64,000 bases of DNA from Rhodococcus maanshanensis NBRC 100610 (GTDB lineage Bacteria; Actinomycetota; Actinomycetes; Mycobacteriales; Mycobacteriaceae): positions 100,266-164,265 of the forward strand of contig NZ_BCXA01000013.1 in NCBI RefSeq assembly GCF_001894865.1. Reading direction: 5' to 3'. Below are positions 50,016 to 59,761 of the stretch, piece after piece (positions within the stretch are counted from its first letter, which is position 1; each line of letters begins with the position of its first letter). The notes beneath the pieces were generated by a model. It ran no database searches and was not told the DNA's origin. It worked only from the letters and a program-made list of their open reading frames with translations. The translations under genes and the position numbers were made by a program.

Positions 50016-51481
50016 ACGACACGGTGCCGCCCGAGTTGGCCGCGGTCCTGCGTCGGTGGAATCCGGCCGCGCTTGCCGGTCTGGAACGGCCGCCGTCGCC
50101 CGAGCCGGATCCGGGCGGCGCGGTGACGGTGGTGGTCCTCGGCGCGCCAGGCAGTGGCCGCGGCGACCTGATCGCCGCGCTGGCGGCGGACACGGCGGGG
50201 AGCCGTGAACTCCGGTTCACCGAGGCGCCCGATCCCGCGGCGGGTGTGGCGCTGATGGTGCTCGACGCCGCGGCGCCGCTCGGGCGCGAGGACCTCGAGC
50301 TGTTGTCCGGCGGGGCCGAGTCCGCGCACACGGTGCTCTTCGCGCTCACCAAGATCGACGCGCACCACGGCTGGGCGGCGGTCGCGCGACGTAATGCCGA
50401 ATTGCTCACCGAGCACCTGCCCCGGTTCGCGGGTGCCGTGATCCACCCTGTCGCCGCGCCGGAGGGCGCTGGCATCGAGGAACTGCGGGCGGCGCTGCTC
50501 GAGGCGACCACCGCCGTCCCCGAGCGGCGGGCACGGCTGCGCCTGCGGGCCGCTGGCGCGGCCGAACAGGCCAGGGGTCTGATCCGGGCCTCCGCCGAAT
50601 CACTGCGGGCGACCGACGACACCACGACGTTGCGGGCCGAGCGGTCCACGCTGGTGGCGGACCGGGACGGATGGCGCGGCGAGCGGGCCGCGGTCCTGCG
50701 CAGGCTCACAGCCCTGGCCCGGGTGGACCTGGTGCACGAGGTGAGCGATCAGGTGCGGGCGGAGTCCGTCGCCGCGAGGGCCGCCATCGACCGCGCCGAC
50801 CGCGCCGCGCTGGCGGCGTACCCGCAGCAGCTGCGGGACGAGGTCGCGGCACTCACCGCGAGGGTGGACGCGGCGGCGGACGCCCGCCTGGCCGACCTCA
50901 GCACGCAGGTGCTCGGCGCGGCGCTGCCCGACGAGAACCGGACGCCGACGGTCCCGTCGACGGAGCCGCCCGCGCCGCGGCACCGCGGGCTCGAGGACCG
51001 GGTGATGATCGTGTTCGGGGCGTCAGCCGGGCTGGGTCTCGGCCGGATGGTGATGGCGCCGCTCTCGACCCTGCCCGCGCTCGACCTGGCCAGCATCCCG
51101 GTGACCCTGCTGCTCGGCGGCGGCGCCGCCTGGTGGCTGGCCAGGGCCCGCGGACACCTCGCCGATCGCGCGCACCTCCGTCAGTGGGCCGTGGAGACGC
51201 TGGCGACGGTGCGGTCGGCACTGGAACAGCGAGTGCTCGGCCGGCTGGTCGACACCGAAGCCCGGTGTGCCGAGGCGGTGCTGGCGAGGCATCGAGAGCG
51301 GACGCGCGAGTCCGAGGACCGGCTGGCCGCGCTCGATCGGGAACTTCGCGAGCGTGCGGGCAGCCGGGCGGGAAAGCTGGCCGCCTGCGACCGTGATCTC
51401 GCCGTGCTCGAGGCCTACGCGAGCGGTCACCGTTCGGTAACGGTGGAACCGGCCGCGCCGGTGCTGCGTCCAACCACGTAG
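50012..51481 (+). CDS. Dynamin-like/GTPase-like membrane protein, partner of preceding gene
   Basis: A 489-residue protein. The N-terminal P-loop-like LGAPGSGRGDL lacks both the Lys and the Ser/Thr of Walker A, yet a TKIDAHHG resembling TKxD is kept. A long Arg/Glu-rich helical region (residues about 170-310) follows, then two hydrophobic segments (around ASIPVTLLLGGGAAWWLA) and another helical tail. The layout resembles bacterial dynamin-like proteins. It would correspond to Rv0210 by position and length (from memory). GTP hydrolysis is doubtful. Confidence 0.6.
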   Translation: MNDTVPPELAAVLRRWNPAALAGLERPPSPEPDPGGAVTVVVLGAPGSGRGDLIAALAADTAGSRELRFTEAPDPAAGVALMVLDAAAPLGREDLELLSGGAESAHTVLFALTKIDAHHGWAAVARRNAELLTEHLPRFAGAVIHPVAAPEGAGIEELRAALLEATTAVPERRARLRLRAAGAAEQARGLIRASAESLRATDDTTTLRAERSTLVADRDGWRGERAAVLRRLTALARVDLVHEVSDQVRAESVAARAAIDRADRAALAAYPQQLRDEVAALTARVDAAADARLADLSTQVLGAALPDENRTPTVPSTEPPAPRHRGLEDRVMIVFGASAGLGLGRMVMAPLSTLPALDLASIPVTLLLGGGAAWWLARARGHLADRAHLRQWAVETLATVRSALEQRVLGRLVDTEARCAEAVLARHRERTRESEDRLAALDRELRERAGSRAGKLAACDRDLAVLEAYASGHRSVTVEPAAPVLRPTT

Positions 51482-51511
51482 CGACCAGTCCAGCCAACGG
51501 AAGGAGTCGTG

Positions 51512-51814
51512 GTGACGATGCACGACGACATGCTGCTGCTCGGCACGCTCGGCACCGCCCAGCACCCGATGGGCCCCGACGCCGGTGAGGTGGAGCTGCA
51601 CGCCCCCACCGCGGACCTCGACGGCGACGGGCTCCTCGACACCAGGACCTACGCCACCGGTGGAACCCTGTACGTGGCCTCTGACCTGGACGAAGACGGC
51701 TTCGCCGATCACATCACCGCCGTCGAGGGCGAGGGTGGTTTCGAGTCCTGGCAGGCCCATCGCGGGGCCGACGGCGAGGTTCGCTGGGCCAGGACCGACC
51801 GCGGCAGCCTGTAG
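51512..51814 (+). CDS. Small EF-hand-like protein (DUF6802-like)
   Basis: A 100-residue acidic protein without signal peptide. Two DxDxDG loops, ADLDGDGLLD and SDLDEDGFAD, spaced about 25 residues apart, resemble dockerin/EF-hand calcium sites or the repeats of integrin-like proteins. It may belong to DUF6802, which I recall only vaguely. AAGGAG lies 5 nt before GTG 51512; ATG 51518 is an alternative. It follows the dynamin-like pair closely and may be in the same transcript. Confidence 0.6.
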   Translation: MTMHDDMLLLGTLGTAQHPMGPDAGEVELHAPTADLDGDGLLDTRTYATGGTLYVASDLDEDGFADHITAVEGEGGFESWQAHRGADGEVRWARTDRGSL

Positions 51815-51917
51815 CGCACCGGGTTCGGGAGGGGCACGGATTCGCGGCCGGGGTGGAGCGGATCACGAGGGGTCGGGGCCGTGCCGTGGGCGATTTTTCG
51901 CAATCGCCTGTGGGGTT

Positions 51918-51929
51918 GGACACTTGTCC
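51918..51929. promoter_or_regulatory. Palindrome GGACA-CT-TGTCC before secreted-protein gene
   Basis: The same 12-bp palindrome as at 601-614, in opposite orientation. It lies 117 bp before the secreted protein start, next to a TATAAA stretch (51931-51936) that may be part of the promoter. The 231 bp gap 51815-52045 holds nothing else that I can support. Confidence 0.4.
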
Positions 51930-52045
51930 GTATAAAGGTCACGGTGCGATGACTCGCCACCCCTGAAAAATCCGGCGCCCCTTGGCCGCGACAGTCTCGA
52001 CACTTACGCGGTTTGCGCTGTAACTGATCGAATGGAGCTCTCCAC

Positions 52046-52762
52046 ATGTCTCACACCCCGATGGGCCGCGTTGCGGCTGTGGCCGCGTCCGCTGCCCTCG
52101 TTGCCACCGGCCTGACCGTCGGCCTCGGTGCCGGCACCGCCAGCGCCGCCGAGTGCTCGCAGACGAGCCACGCCACCAAGCAGGACATCTCCACCATTGG
52201 CGTCACCCACACCTACGACAAGACGGTCTCGGCGGCCACTGCCTCCGGCGGCACGGAGATCACCTACAAGACGGTCGTCGGCACCACCGGTATCGGCAAC
52301 CCGTACCTCAACACCATCACCGACTACCCGCCGGCCGGCTTCTCCGCGCCGGTCAAGGCGACGGTCACTGTCTTCCAGCTCGGTATCCCCACGGGTCAGC
52401 ACACCTTCGACGTCACCCCGGTCCCGAACGGTGCCGGCTACAAGGTGACCAGCCCCGGCTGGTTCATCAACTCGGGTAACCCGGTCACCCTGGAGATGAC
52501 CTACAAGGTCCCGAACAACGTCCCGGTCGGCGGCGCGGTCACCAGCGGCGGCATCGCGACCGCCGGCACCGTCGGCATCGGCACGGAGCTGCCCAACCTG
52601 ACCGCGTGCTTCACCGGTCGTATGGCGAACCCGGGCGAGGCCGTCACCGGCAGCCTGGACATCGGCGGCCTCGGCTCCGCTGAGGGCCAGCTCAGCTCCA
52701 CCGGCTCGGTCAGCGACGTTCTCGGCGACACGATCAGCAACGTGCTCAAGAACGGCAGCTAG
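52046..52762 (+). CDS. Secreted protein of unknown function
   Basis: A 238-residue exported protein. The signal peptide spans residues 1 to about 35 (VAAVAASAALVATGLTVGLG), with cleavage near ASAAE. The mature part is rich in Thr, Gly and Val and probably all-beta, with two Cys (AECSQ and TACFTG) that could be bridged. No enzyme motif seen. It is followed by a complex palindromic 3' structure. A second secreted beta-type protein lies past pckG at 56323. Confidence 0.7.
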   Translation: MSHTPMGRVAAVAASAALVATGLTVGLGAGTASAAECSQTSHATKQDISTIGVTHTYDKTVSAATASGGTEITYKTVVGTTGIGNPYLNTITDYPPAGFSAPVKATVTVFQLGIPTGQHTFDVTPVPNGAGYKVTSPGWFINSGNPVTLEMTYKVPNNVPVGGAVTSGGIATAGTVGIGTELPNLTACFTGRMANPGEAVTGSLDIGGLGSAEGQLSSTGSVSDVLGDTISNVLKNGS

Positions 52763-52784
52763 TCCTTTCTGAACAGATAGACCA

Positions 52785-52872
52785 CGAACACCTCCGGAGA
52801 TGACGGGAGGGGACCGTCGGGGGCCCCTCCGAGGACGAGCAAGAGGTCCTCAGTCCCCTCCGGGGGTGTTCG
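52785..52872 (+). terminator. Multi-branched palindromic structure after secreted-protein gene
   Basis: An outer stem CGAACACCTCCGG / CCGGGGGTGTTCG (12 of 13 pairs) encloses hairpins GGAGGGG/CCCCTCC (52806-52830) and GAGGAC/GTCCTC (52831-52851). GGAGGGGAC can pair alternatively with GTCCCCTCC (52853-52861). It probably ends transcription, but the alternative pairings are unusual for a simple terminator. Together with 52929-53138 it fills the 519 bp gap before pckG. Confidence 0.55.
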
Positions 52873-52928
52873 TCTGTCTCCGGCCGTCTCAGGCCCGCGC
52901 GCGACATTGTCCACGGCTCCTACGCCCT

Positions 52929-52999
52929 GCGCACCCCGCCGACGAGAACGCACACGCGTTGCGCGCCGAGAAGGGGTGCGAGGCCGTCACGCGGTGTGC
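52929..52999 (+). repeat. Palindromic element family 2, copy B
   Basis: A 71-bp element bounded by GCGCACC and GGTGTGC. It matches the reverse complement of 20394-20465 with 37 of 41 identities in the central block, in the intergenic region before pckG. Confidence 0.75.
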
Positions 53000-53045
53000 G
53001 CTGCCGACCTGGGGTGCGGCCGAGAACGCCCCGCAAGAGATCACT

Positions 53046-53138
53046 GAATCGGTCTTGTGACTCATCGGACAAGACCCGATTCCCTACGAGGGGACACTCG
53101 GCGTTAACCTCGTACCAGGACACCCGGCGCCCGTGTCC
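53046..53138. promoter_or_regulatory. Two palindromes in the pckG upstream region
   Basis: GAATCGGTCTTGT (53046-53058) pairs with ACAAGACCCGATTC (53069-53082) with one bulge; AGGACAC and GTGTCCT (53116-53138) form a second hairpin. They lie 145-235 bp before the pckG start and could be operators or leader-RNA structures. Catabolite or gluconeogenic control of pckG is expected biologically, but no regulator can be named. Confidence 0.4.
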
Positions 53139-53281
53139 TCCGTTTGCCGTTTGCGTTCGCACGCATGCGTCGACGGAGCAGCGGGATGCGCCCCGCCGAG
53201 AGGGGAAAACCGACTACATCGTCGAATGCATTCGTGCAGCTGACGGTGGTTGGACGGTTCCGGCACACCCAGGAGAGTTTG

Positions 53282-55111
<1,830 letters not shown>

Positions 55112-55130
55112 TCCGACCGCTTCAGGTTTC

Positions 55131-55177
55131 CCCGATGCCACATCGGTTCACCTCGTGTGAACCGGTGTGGCATCGGG
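55131..55177. terminator. Bidirectional terminator between pckG and CDF gene
   Basis: 21-bp arms from CCCGATGCCACA to its complement (one mismatch) with a CTCGT loop, between convergent stops. The long stem fits a shared terminator. Confidence 0.8.
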
Positions 55178-55204
55178 TCGTTCATGGGGTGGTGCGGCCC
55201 CGCG

Positions 55205-56182
55205 TCAGGCCGTCAGGCTGGGCTCGTCCTCGTTCGACAGCGTGAGCACGGCCTTGACGATGTGCCGGTGCGCCTCGAGCTGTGCCTCCAGGTCGCGCAG
55301 GATGGCGGCCACCGTGTGTTCGGCCAGATCGCCCACCAGGTCGACGCCCGCGACCAGGTACACCTGTCGGGGGCCCAGGTACTCCATCCGCAGGAACGTC
55401 ACCCGGCTCACCTGGGGCAGCGACAACAGGGTCTCCAGACCCGCGCCGCGCAGCTGCGGCGACGCCTCCTCGCCGACCAGGAACCGCCGGTTGCGGTCGA
55501 TGAGGATCAGCGCGATCACCCCGAGCAGCACGCCGACCGCGATGGAGCCGATGGCGTCCGGGATCGGGGACCCGGTCAGCTGGTGCGCCAGTACGCCCGC
55601 GAACGCGATCACCAGACCGATCAGCGCCGCGGCGTCCTCCGCGAACACCGCGCGGACCGTCGGGTCGGAGGTCTTGAGCGCGTGCTCGAGCAGATCCCGG
55701 TCGGCGTCGGACGCCTCCGTTCGCAGCTGCCGGTACGCCTGCCGGAAGGAGATCGCCTCCAGGACGAACGAGATCCCGAGGACCGCGTAGGCGACCCCGA
55801 AGTCGCTGGCCGGTTCCGGATTGAACAGTTCCTGGACGCCGTGGGTGATCGAGACGCCCGCGCCGAGGGCGAACAGGCCGAGTGCCGCGAACATCGACCA
55901 GATGTAGGCCTCGCGTCCGAACCCGAGTGGATGCGCCGTGTCGGCCGGGTGCCGGGACCGCCTGTTGGCGATCAGCAGTAGTACCTCGTTCCCGGTGTCC
56001 GCCCAGGAATGGGTCGCCTCGGCGACCATGGAGGCGGACCCCGTCAGCGCGGCGGCGACCGACTTCGCCACCGCGATAGCAAGATTCGCGCCGAACGCGA
56101 GGAGCACGGTGAGCGTGCTCTCGTCGCCGGCATTCGGGTTCTGCGCCGGATTGGAGTCTGGCTGTCTCTCGGACTGGCTCAC
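55205..56182 (-). CDS. Cation diffusion facilitator (zinc/iron efflux type)
   Basis: A 325-residue CDF transporter with about six helices and a C-terminal cytosolic domain (LEAQLEAHRHIVKAVLTL). Helix 2 has EATHSWADTGNEVL, with His and Asp in the usual metal-site positions; helix 5 has FAEDAAALIGLVIA with Asp but no second His, as in the SLC30A9-like branch. Metal specificity is uncertain. A TATTGT -10 (56189-56194) ends 6 nt before GTG 56182, suggesting a leaderless mRNA. Confidence 0.82.
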   Translation of the reverse strand: MSQSERQPDSNPAQNPNAGDESTLTVLLAFGANLAIAVAKSVAAALTGSASMVAEATHSWADTGNEVLLLIANRRSRHPADTAHPLGFGREAYIWSMFAALGLFALGAGVSITHGVQELFNPEPASDFGVAYAVLGISFVLEAISFRQAYRQLRTEASDADRDLLEHALKTSDPTVRAVFAEDAAALIGLVIAFAGVLAHQLTGSPIPDAIGSIAVGVLLGVIALILIDRNRRFLVGEEASPQLRGAGLETLLSLPQVSRVTFLRMEYLGPRQVYLVAGVDLVGDLAEHTVAAILRDLEAQLEAHRHIVKAVLTLSNEDEPSLTA

Positions 56183-56322
56183 TCCCGAACAATAGGCGTC
56201 GCGCCCGAGCTGTGTGAATTGTCCAACCGTTCAGCGGATCGTCCACGCGAGACCCCCGGACGCCTTACCCTTTCGGTTTGTCAGTGTTCATGTGGACATA
56301 CGTTCAGTTGAGAGGGTCGAAT

Positions 56323-56835
56323 ATGCAGGCAGCAACCCGGGGTGGTCTCAAGCGTCTCGCCGGCGGTGCAGCGATCGCCGTCGCCACCGTCGCCACCGTC
56401 ACGATGACCATGCCGGCCACGGCGTCCGCGGCGACGGTTCTGCCGCCCGAGGTCAACGCCTCGTCGTCGGGCAACAGCATCACCATGTCCATCAAGAACC
56501 CGAACCCGTTGTGGACTCTGACCGGATGCCAGGCCTTCGTGGTCAACGCGAAGGACGTGCCCGCGGTGGTCGAGAACCCGACCAAGCTCCTCGACCCGGG
56601 CGTGGTCGTGTACCCGAACGTGTCGAACCCGCTGACGCTGTTCGGCGCGCTGCCCGGCCAGACCGTCACCAGCACCACCCAGGACATCCCCACCGGGCTG
56701 TACGGCGTCGTCGGCGGCTGCGTGGCCCTCCTCGACCTCATGCACCCCGTCATCGACGAGCCTCAGGTCATGCAGGTGGGCCTCCTGCCCGGCGGCAGCT
56801 CCGACGGCAGCTCGGCCCTCTCCTTCGGCAGCTAG
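56323..56835 (+). CDS. Secreted protein of unknown function
   Basis: A 170-residue exported protein. ATG 56323 is preferred since GAGAGGG precedes it and the product then begins QAATRGGLKRLAGGAA with a signal peptide cleaved near ATASA. The mature part is beta-rich with two Cys (TGCQAF and GGCVAL), possibly disulfide-linked, and ends in a Ser/Gly tail. No family recognised. It shares size class and composition with the secreted protein at 52046, without clear sequence identity. Confidence 0.68.
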   Translation: MQAATRGGLKRLAGGAAIAVATVATVTMTMPATASAATVLPPEVNASSSGNSITMSIKNPNPLWTLTGCQAFVVNAKDVPAVVENPTKLLDPGVVVYPNVSNPLTLFGALPGQTVTSTTQDIPTGLYGVVGGCVALLDLMHPVIDEPQVMQVGLLPGGSSDGSSALSFGS

Positions 56836-56847
56836 CCGACAACAGGC

Positions 56848-56885
56848 GAACGGCCCCGCGAACCGAGTGGTTCGCGGGGCCGTTC
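56848..56885. terminator. Bidirectional terminator between secreted-protein and ALDH genes
   Basis: Perfect 17-bp arms GAACGGCCCCGCGAACC and complement with loop GAGT, between convergent stops. Confidence 0.88.
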
Positions 56886-56901
56886 TGCGTTCTGTCGTCG
56901 A

Positions 56902-58350
56902 TCAGGCGCCGTAGCCGGGGGGCATCAGCACCGACTTGAGCTCGCAGTACTCGTCGAGGCCCTCGGGCCCGTTCTCGCGGCCGATGCCGGAGTTCTTGTA
57001 GCCGCCGAACGGCGAACCCGGATCGAAGGCGTACCAGTTGATCCCGAAGGTGCCGGTGCGGATCTGCTTGGCGACCTCGAGGCCCTTGTCGATGTCGGTG
57101 GTGTACACCGAGCCGGCGAGGCCGTAGTCGGAGTCGTTGGCGATCTTGATGGCCTCCTCGACGCTGTCGTAGGGGATCACCGACAGGACCGGTCCGAAGA
57201 TCTCCTCGCGCGCGATCGTCATGGAGTTGTCGACGTCCGCGAAGATGGTCGGCTCGACGAAGTAGCCCTGCTCGAGGCCGGCAGGCACGCCGCCACCGAG
57301 GATGAGACGGGCGCCCTCCTCCTTGCCCTTCTCGATGTAGCCGAGCACCTTGTCACGCTGCTTCTCGGTGATGATCGGGCCCAGCTGGGCGGCCGGGTCG
57401 TCGGGCATGCCCATCGGCATGAACCCGGCGAACTGCACCATGGACTCCAGGATCTCGTCGTAGCGCGACCGCGGGGCCAGGATGCGGGTCTGGCCGACGC
57501 ACGCCTGGCCGGAGTTCATCAGGCCCGACATGACCAGCATCGGCATGGTCGCCGGGACGTCCATGTCCTCGAGCAGGATCGCGGCGGACTTGCCGCCGAG
57601 CTCGAGCGAACAGCGCTTGAGGTTCTGCGCGGCGATCGCGCCGATCTTGCGGCCGACGGCGCTGCTGCCGGTGAAGGTGATCTTGTCGACGTCGGGGTGC
57701 GAGACCAGGTACTCGCCCGTCTCCGCGCCGCCGGGGACGATGGAGAGCACGCCCTCGGGCAGGCCGGCCTCGGTGAAGATCTCCGCGACCAGGTTGGCGT
57801 TCATCGGGGTCTCCGGCGCGGGCTTGACCACGATGGTGCTACCGGACATGATGGCCGGCGCCAGCTTGTTGACCAGCAGGAACAGCGGGACGTTCCAGGC
57901 AATGACGGCGGCGACGACGCCGACCGGCTCACGCATGACCTTGCAGAGGCCGAACGGTCCGGTGCGCTCCTCCTCCCAGGAGAACGTCTCGGCCAGCGCC
58001 GCATAGCTGTTCAGCACGGCCAGCGTGGGGGTCTTCTGCATGAGTTCGACGCTCGCGCGCGGCGCGCCCATCTCGGACGTGATCAGCGTGCACAGCTCGT
58101 CGGAGCGCTCCTCGATCAGCTTCGCCGCCTTGACGAGGATCTCGGCGCGCTGTGCCGGGGTGGTCTGCGGCCAGGGGCCGGTCTCGAGCGCCGTGCGGGC
58201 GGCGGCGATCGCGGCGTCGATGTCGGCGGGGCCGGCGACCGGGACGCTGCCTGCGCGCTCCACGGTCGCGGGCGAGAACACCTCGAGGCGCTCGTCGGTG
58301 GCCGGCGCCACCCACTGTCCGCCGATGAAGAGCTTGTCGTAGTCAGTCAT
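56902..58350 (-). CDS. NAD(P)-dependent aldehyde dehydrogenase (Rv0223c-like)
   Basis: A complete 482-residue aldehyde dehydrogenase. FIGGQWV opens the sequence, SLELGGKSA supplies the general-base Glu, and NSGQACVGQTR carries the catalytic Cys; EEIFGPVLSVIPY and SPFGGYKNSGIGRE are typical. The substrate is unknown. It lies downstream of a phosphotransferase gene whose upstream region has a KstR-type box, so both may be controlled by sterols or lipids. Position matches Rv0223c from memory. Confidence 0.92.
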   Translation of the reverse strand: MTDYDKLFIGGQWVAPATDERLEVFSPATVERAGSVPVAGPADIDAAIAAARTALETGPWPQTTPAQRAEILVKAAKLIEERSDELCTLITSEMGAPRASVELMQKTPTLAVLNSYAALAETFSWEEERTGPFGLCKVMREPVGVVAAVIAWNVPLFLLVNKLAPAIMSGSTIVVKPAPETPMNANLVAEIFTEAGLPEGVLSIVPGGAETGEYLVSHPDVDKITFTGSSAVGRKIGAIAAQNLKRCSLELGGKSAAILLEDMDVPATMPMLVMSGLMNSGQACVGQTRILAPRSRYDEILESMVQFAGFMPMGMPDDPAAQLGPIITEKQRDKVLGYIEKGKEEGARLILGGGVPAGLEQGYFVEPTIFADVDNSMTIAREEIFGPVLSVIPYDSVEEAIKIANDSDYGLAGSVYTTDIDKGLEVAKQIRTGTFGINWYAFDPGSPFGGYKNSGIGRENGPEGLDEYCELKSVLMPPGYGA

Positions 58351-58450
58351 GAAATCTTCCTTGCTGGTGAACGGGTTTCGGGTATCGGTGTCGGTGTTCG
58401 CTGGCCTGGGAACGATTACGGCGGCGGACCCTCCTCGGTGCGCGGCGGCG

Positions 58451-59632
58451 TCACGGCAGCCGCGCCCAGTAGGTGCCGTCGAGCATGGACTCGAGAGTGC
58501 CGCGGTGCAGGATCATGTCGTCCGGGTCCTCCGGCTGCTGCGCCTGGCCGAAGGCGATCGCGCGGGACTGGATGCGGAACATGATGGTCGCGTGCCGCAG
58601 CGCCGCGTACAGGCTGTAGTAGTCGAAGTTCTGGCAGCGGTGCCCGGTGCGCTCCTCGTACTCCGCGATCATGTCGTCGCGGCGCATGAACGTTGGCAGT
58701 CCGGCCAGGCCGGCGACACCGGCGATGTCCTCGAAGAACCTGTGCAGGAAGTACATCCACGCCACGTCCATCTCGCGGGGGCCGAGCGCGGCCATCTCCC
58801 AGTCGAGCACCGCGACCGGCGTGAAGTCGCGGTACATGATGTTGCCGATCCGCGCGTCGCCCCAGCAGAGGACGGCGGGGGAGTCGTCGGCGGGCACGTT
58901 CGCCTCGAGCCAGTCGAGGCACTTCTCGATCAGCGGCGAGCGCGGTCCTGCGGCTGTCGCCCACTCGTAGTAGCCGCGCTGGCGGGCCAGGTGCGCCCGG
59001 AAGGACTCCTCGGCGCTCGGGCCCGCGTCGTGCAGGCGCAGGAAGCCGAAGTGCTGCTGCGGATCCTCGATCGCGTGTAGCCGGGCGAGCACCGCCACCG
59101 ATTCGTCCTGCAGGGTCCGGCGCTGCTCGTCGGTGGCCTCCGAGACCCAGGACCCGAAGTTGTAGGGCATCACATCGGGCGGGACGATGCCGTCGATCCG
59201 TTGCATCACGAAGAACGGTGCACCCAGCGCGGCGGGGTCGGATTCGGACCAGTACGCCGTCGGGACGGGGACGTCGGAGAGCTCGCCCACCGTCTTCATC
59301 ACGTCGAACTGGGTCCCCATCGCGTAGCTGGGGAAGACCGGCATCGACTCGGCGGTCGGCTCGACCCGGGCGACCAGCTCGTGTGTCAGCCGGGCGCCGG
59401 GCTCCGCGTCATCCGCGGACCCGGTCCAGGTCGCGTCGAACAGGATGGTCTCGCTGGAGATGCCGTTGGCGTCGGGCAGCCGGAGGTCCGAGACCAGCGG
59501 GTCCGCGCCGTCGTGCAGGCGGCTGGTCAGCCAGTGCTGCAGCGCGAGCCGAAGGTCGTCGGGGTCGCGCTTGGAGTCGCTTGGCCGGGCGACCTCGGCC
59601 GCGTTGTCTGGGGCTGTTCCTGTGGTGCTCAC
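58451..59632 (-). CDS. APH-family phosphotransferase (FadE36/ACAD10-type)
   Basis: A 393-residue protein with an aminoglycoside-phosphotransferase-like kinase fold. The catalytic loop reads CWGDARIGNIMY, with Trp in place of the usual His before Gly-Asp, and the metal motif is VAVLDWEMA. Related actinobacterial proteins occur in lipid-catabolism loci and may phosphorylate hydroxyacyl-CoAs, as ACAD10/11 kinases do. Start GTG 59632. A perfect KstR-type box sits 56 bp upstream. The aldehyde dehydrogenase is next on the same strand after 100 bp. Confidence 0.8.
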   Translation of the reverse strand: MSTTGTAPDNAAEVARPSDSKRDPDDLRLALQHWLTSRLHDGADPLVSDLRLPDANGISSETILFDATWTGSADDAEPGARLTHELVARVEPTAESMPVFPSYAMGTQFDVMKTVGELSDVPVPTAYWSESDPAALGAPFFVMQRIDGIVPPDVMPYNFGSWVSEATDEQRRTLQDESVAVLARLHAIEDPQQHFGFLRLHDAGPSAEESFRAHLARQRGYYEWATAAGPRSPLIEKCLDWLEANVPADDSPAVLCWGDARIGNIMYRDFTPVAVLDWEMAALGPREMDVAWMYFLHRFFEDIAGVAGLAGLPTFMRRDDMIAEYEERTGHRCQNFDYYSLYAALRHATIMFRIQSRAIAFGQAQQPEDPDDMILHRGTLESMLDGTYWARLP

Positions 59633-59687
59633 GTGCCCTCGATCCGTCGTTCCCTGGCGGGAAGTCGAAGTGTGGTGAGAAGCACAT

Positions 59688-59701
59688 TAGAACACGTTAC
59701 A
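59688..59701. promoter_or_regulatory. KstR-type box TNNAACNNGTTNNA
   Basis: The 14-mer TAGAACACGTTACA matches the TNNAACNNGTTNNA consensus known for the cholesterol-catabolism repressor KstR in mycobacteria and Rhodococcus. It lies 56 bp upstream of the phosphotransferase start. Other TetR regulators bind similar palindromes. Confidence 0.55.
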
Positions 59702-59761
59702 GCCTCGTGGAGGGTAAACAAGTCCCAGTTTCGGTCGGGCCCGTAACGAAAATGGAAAACG

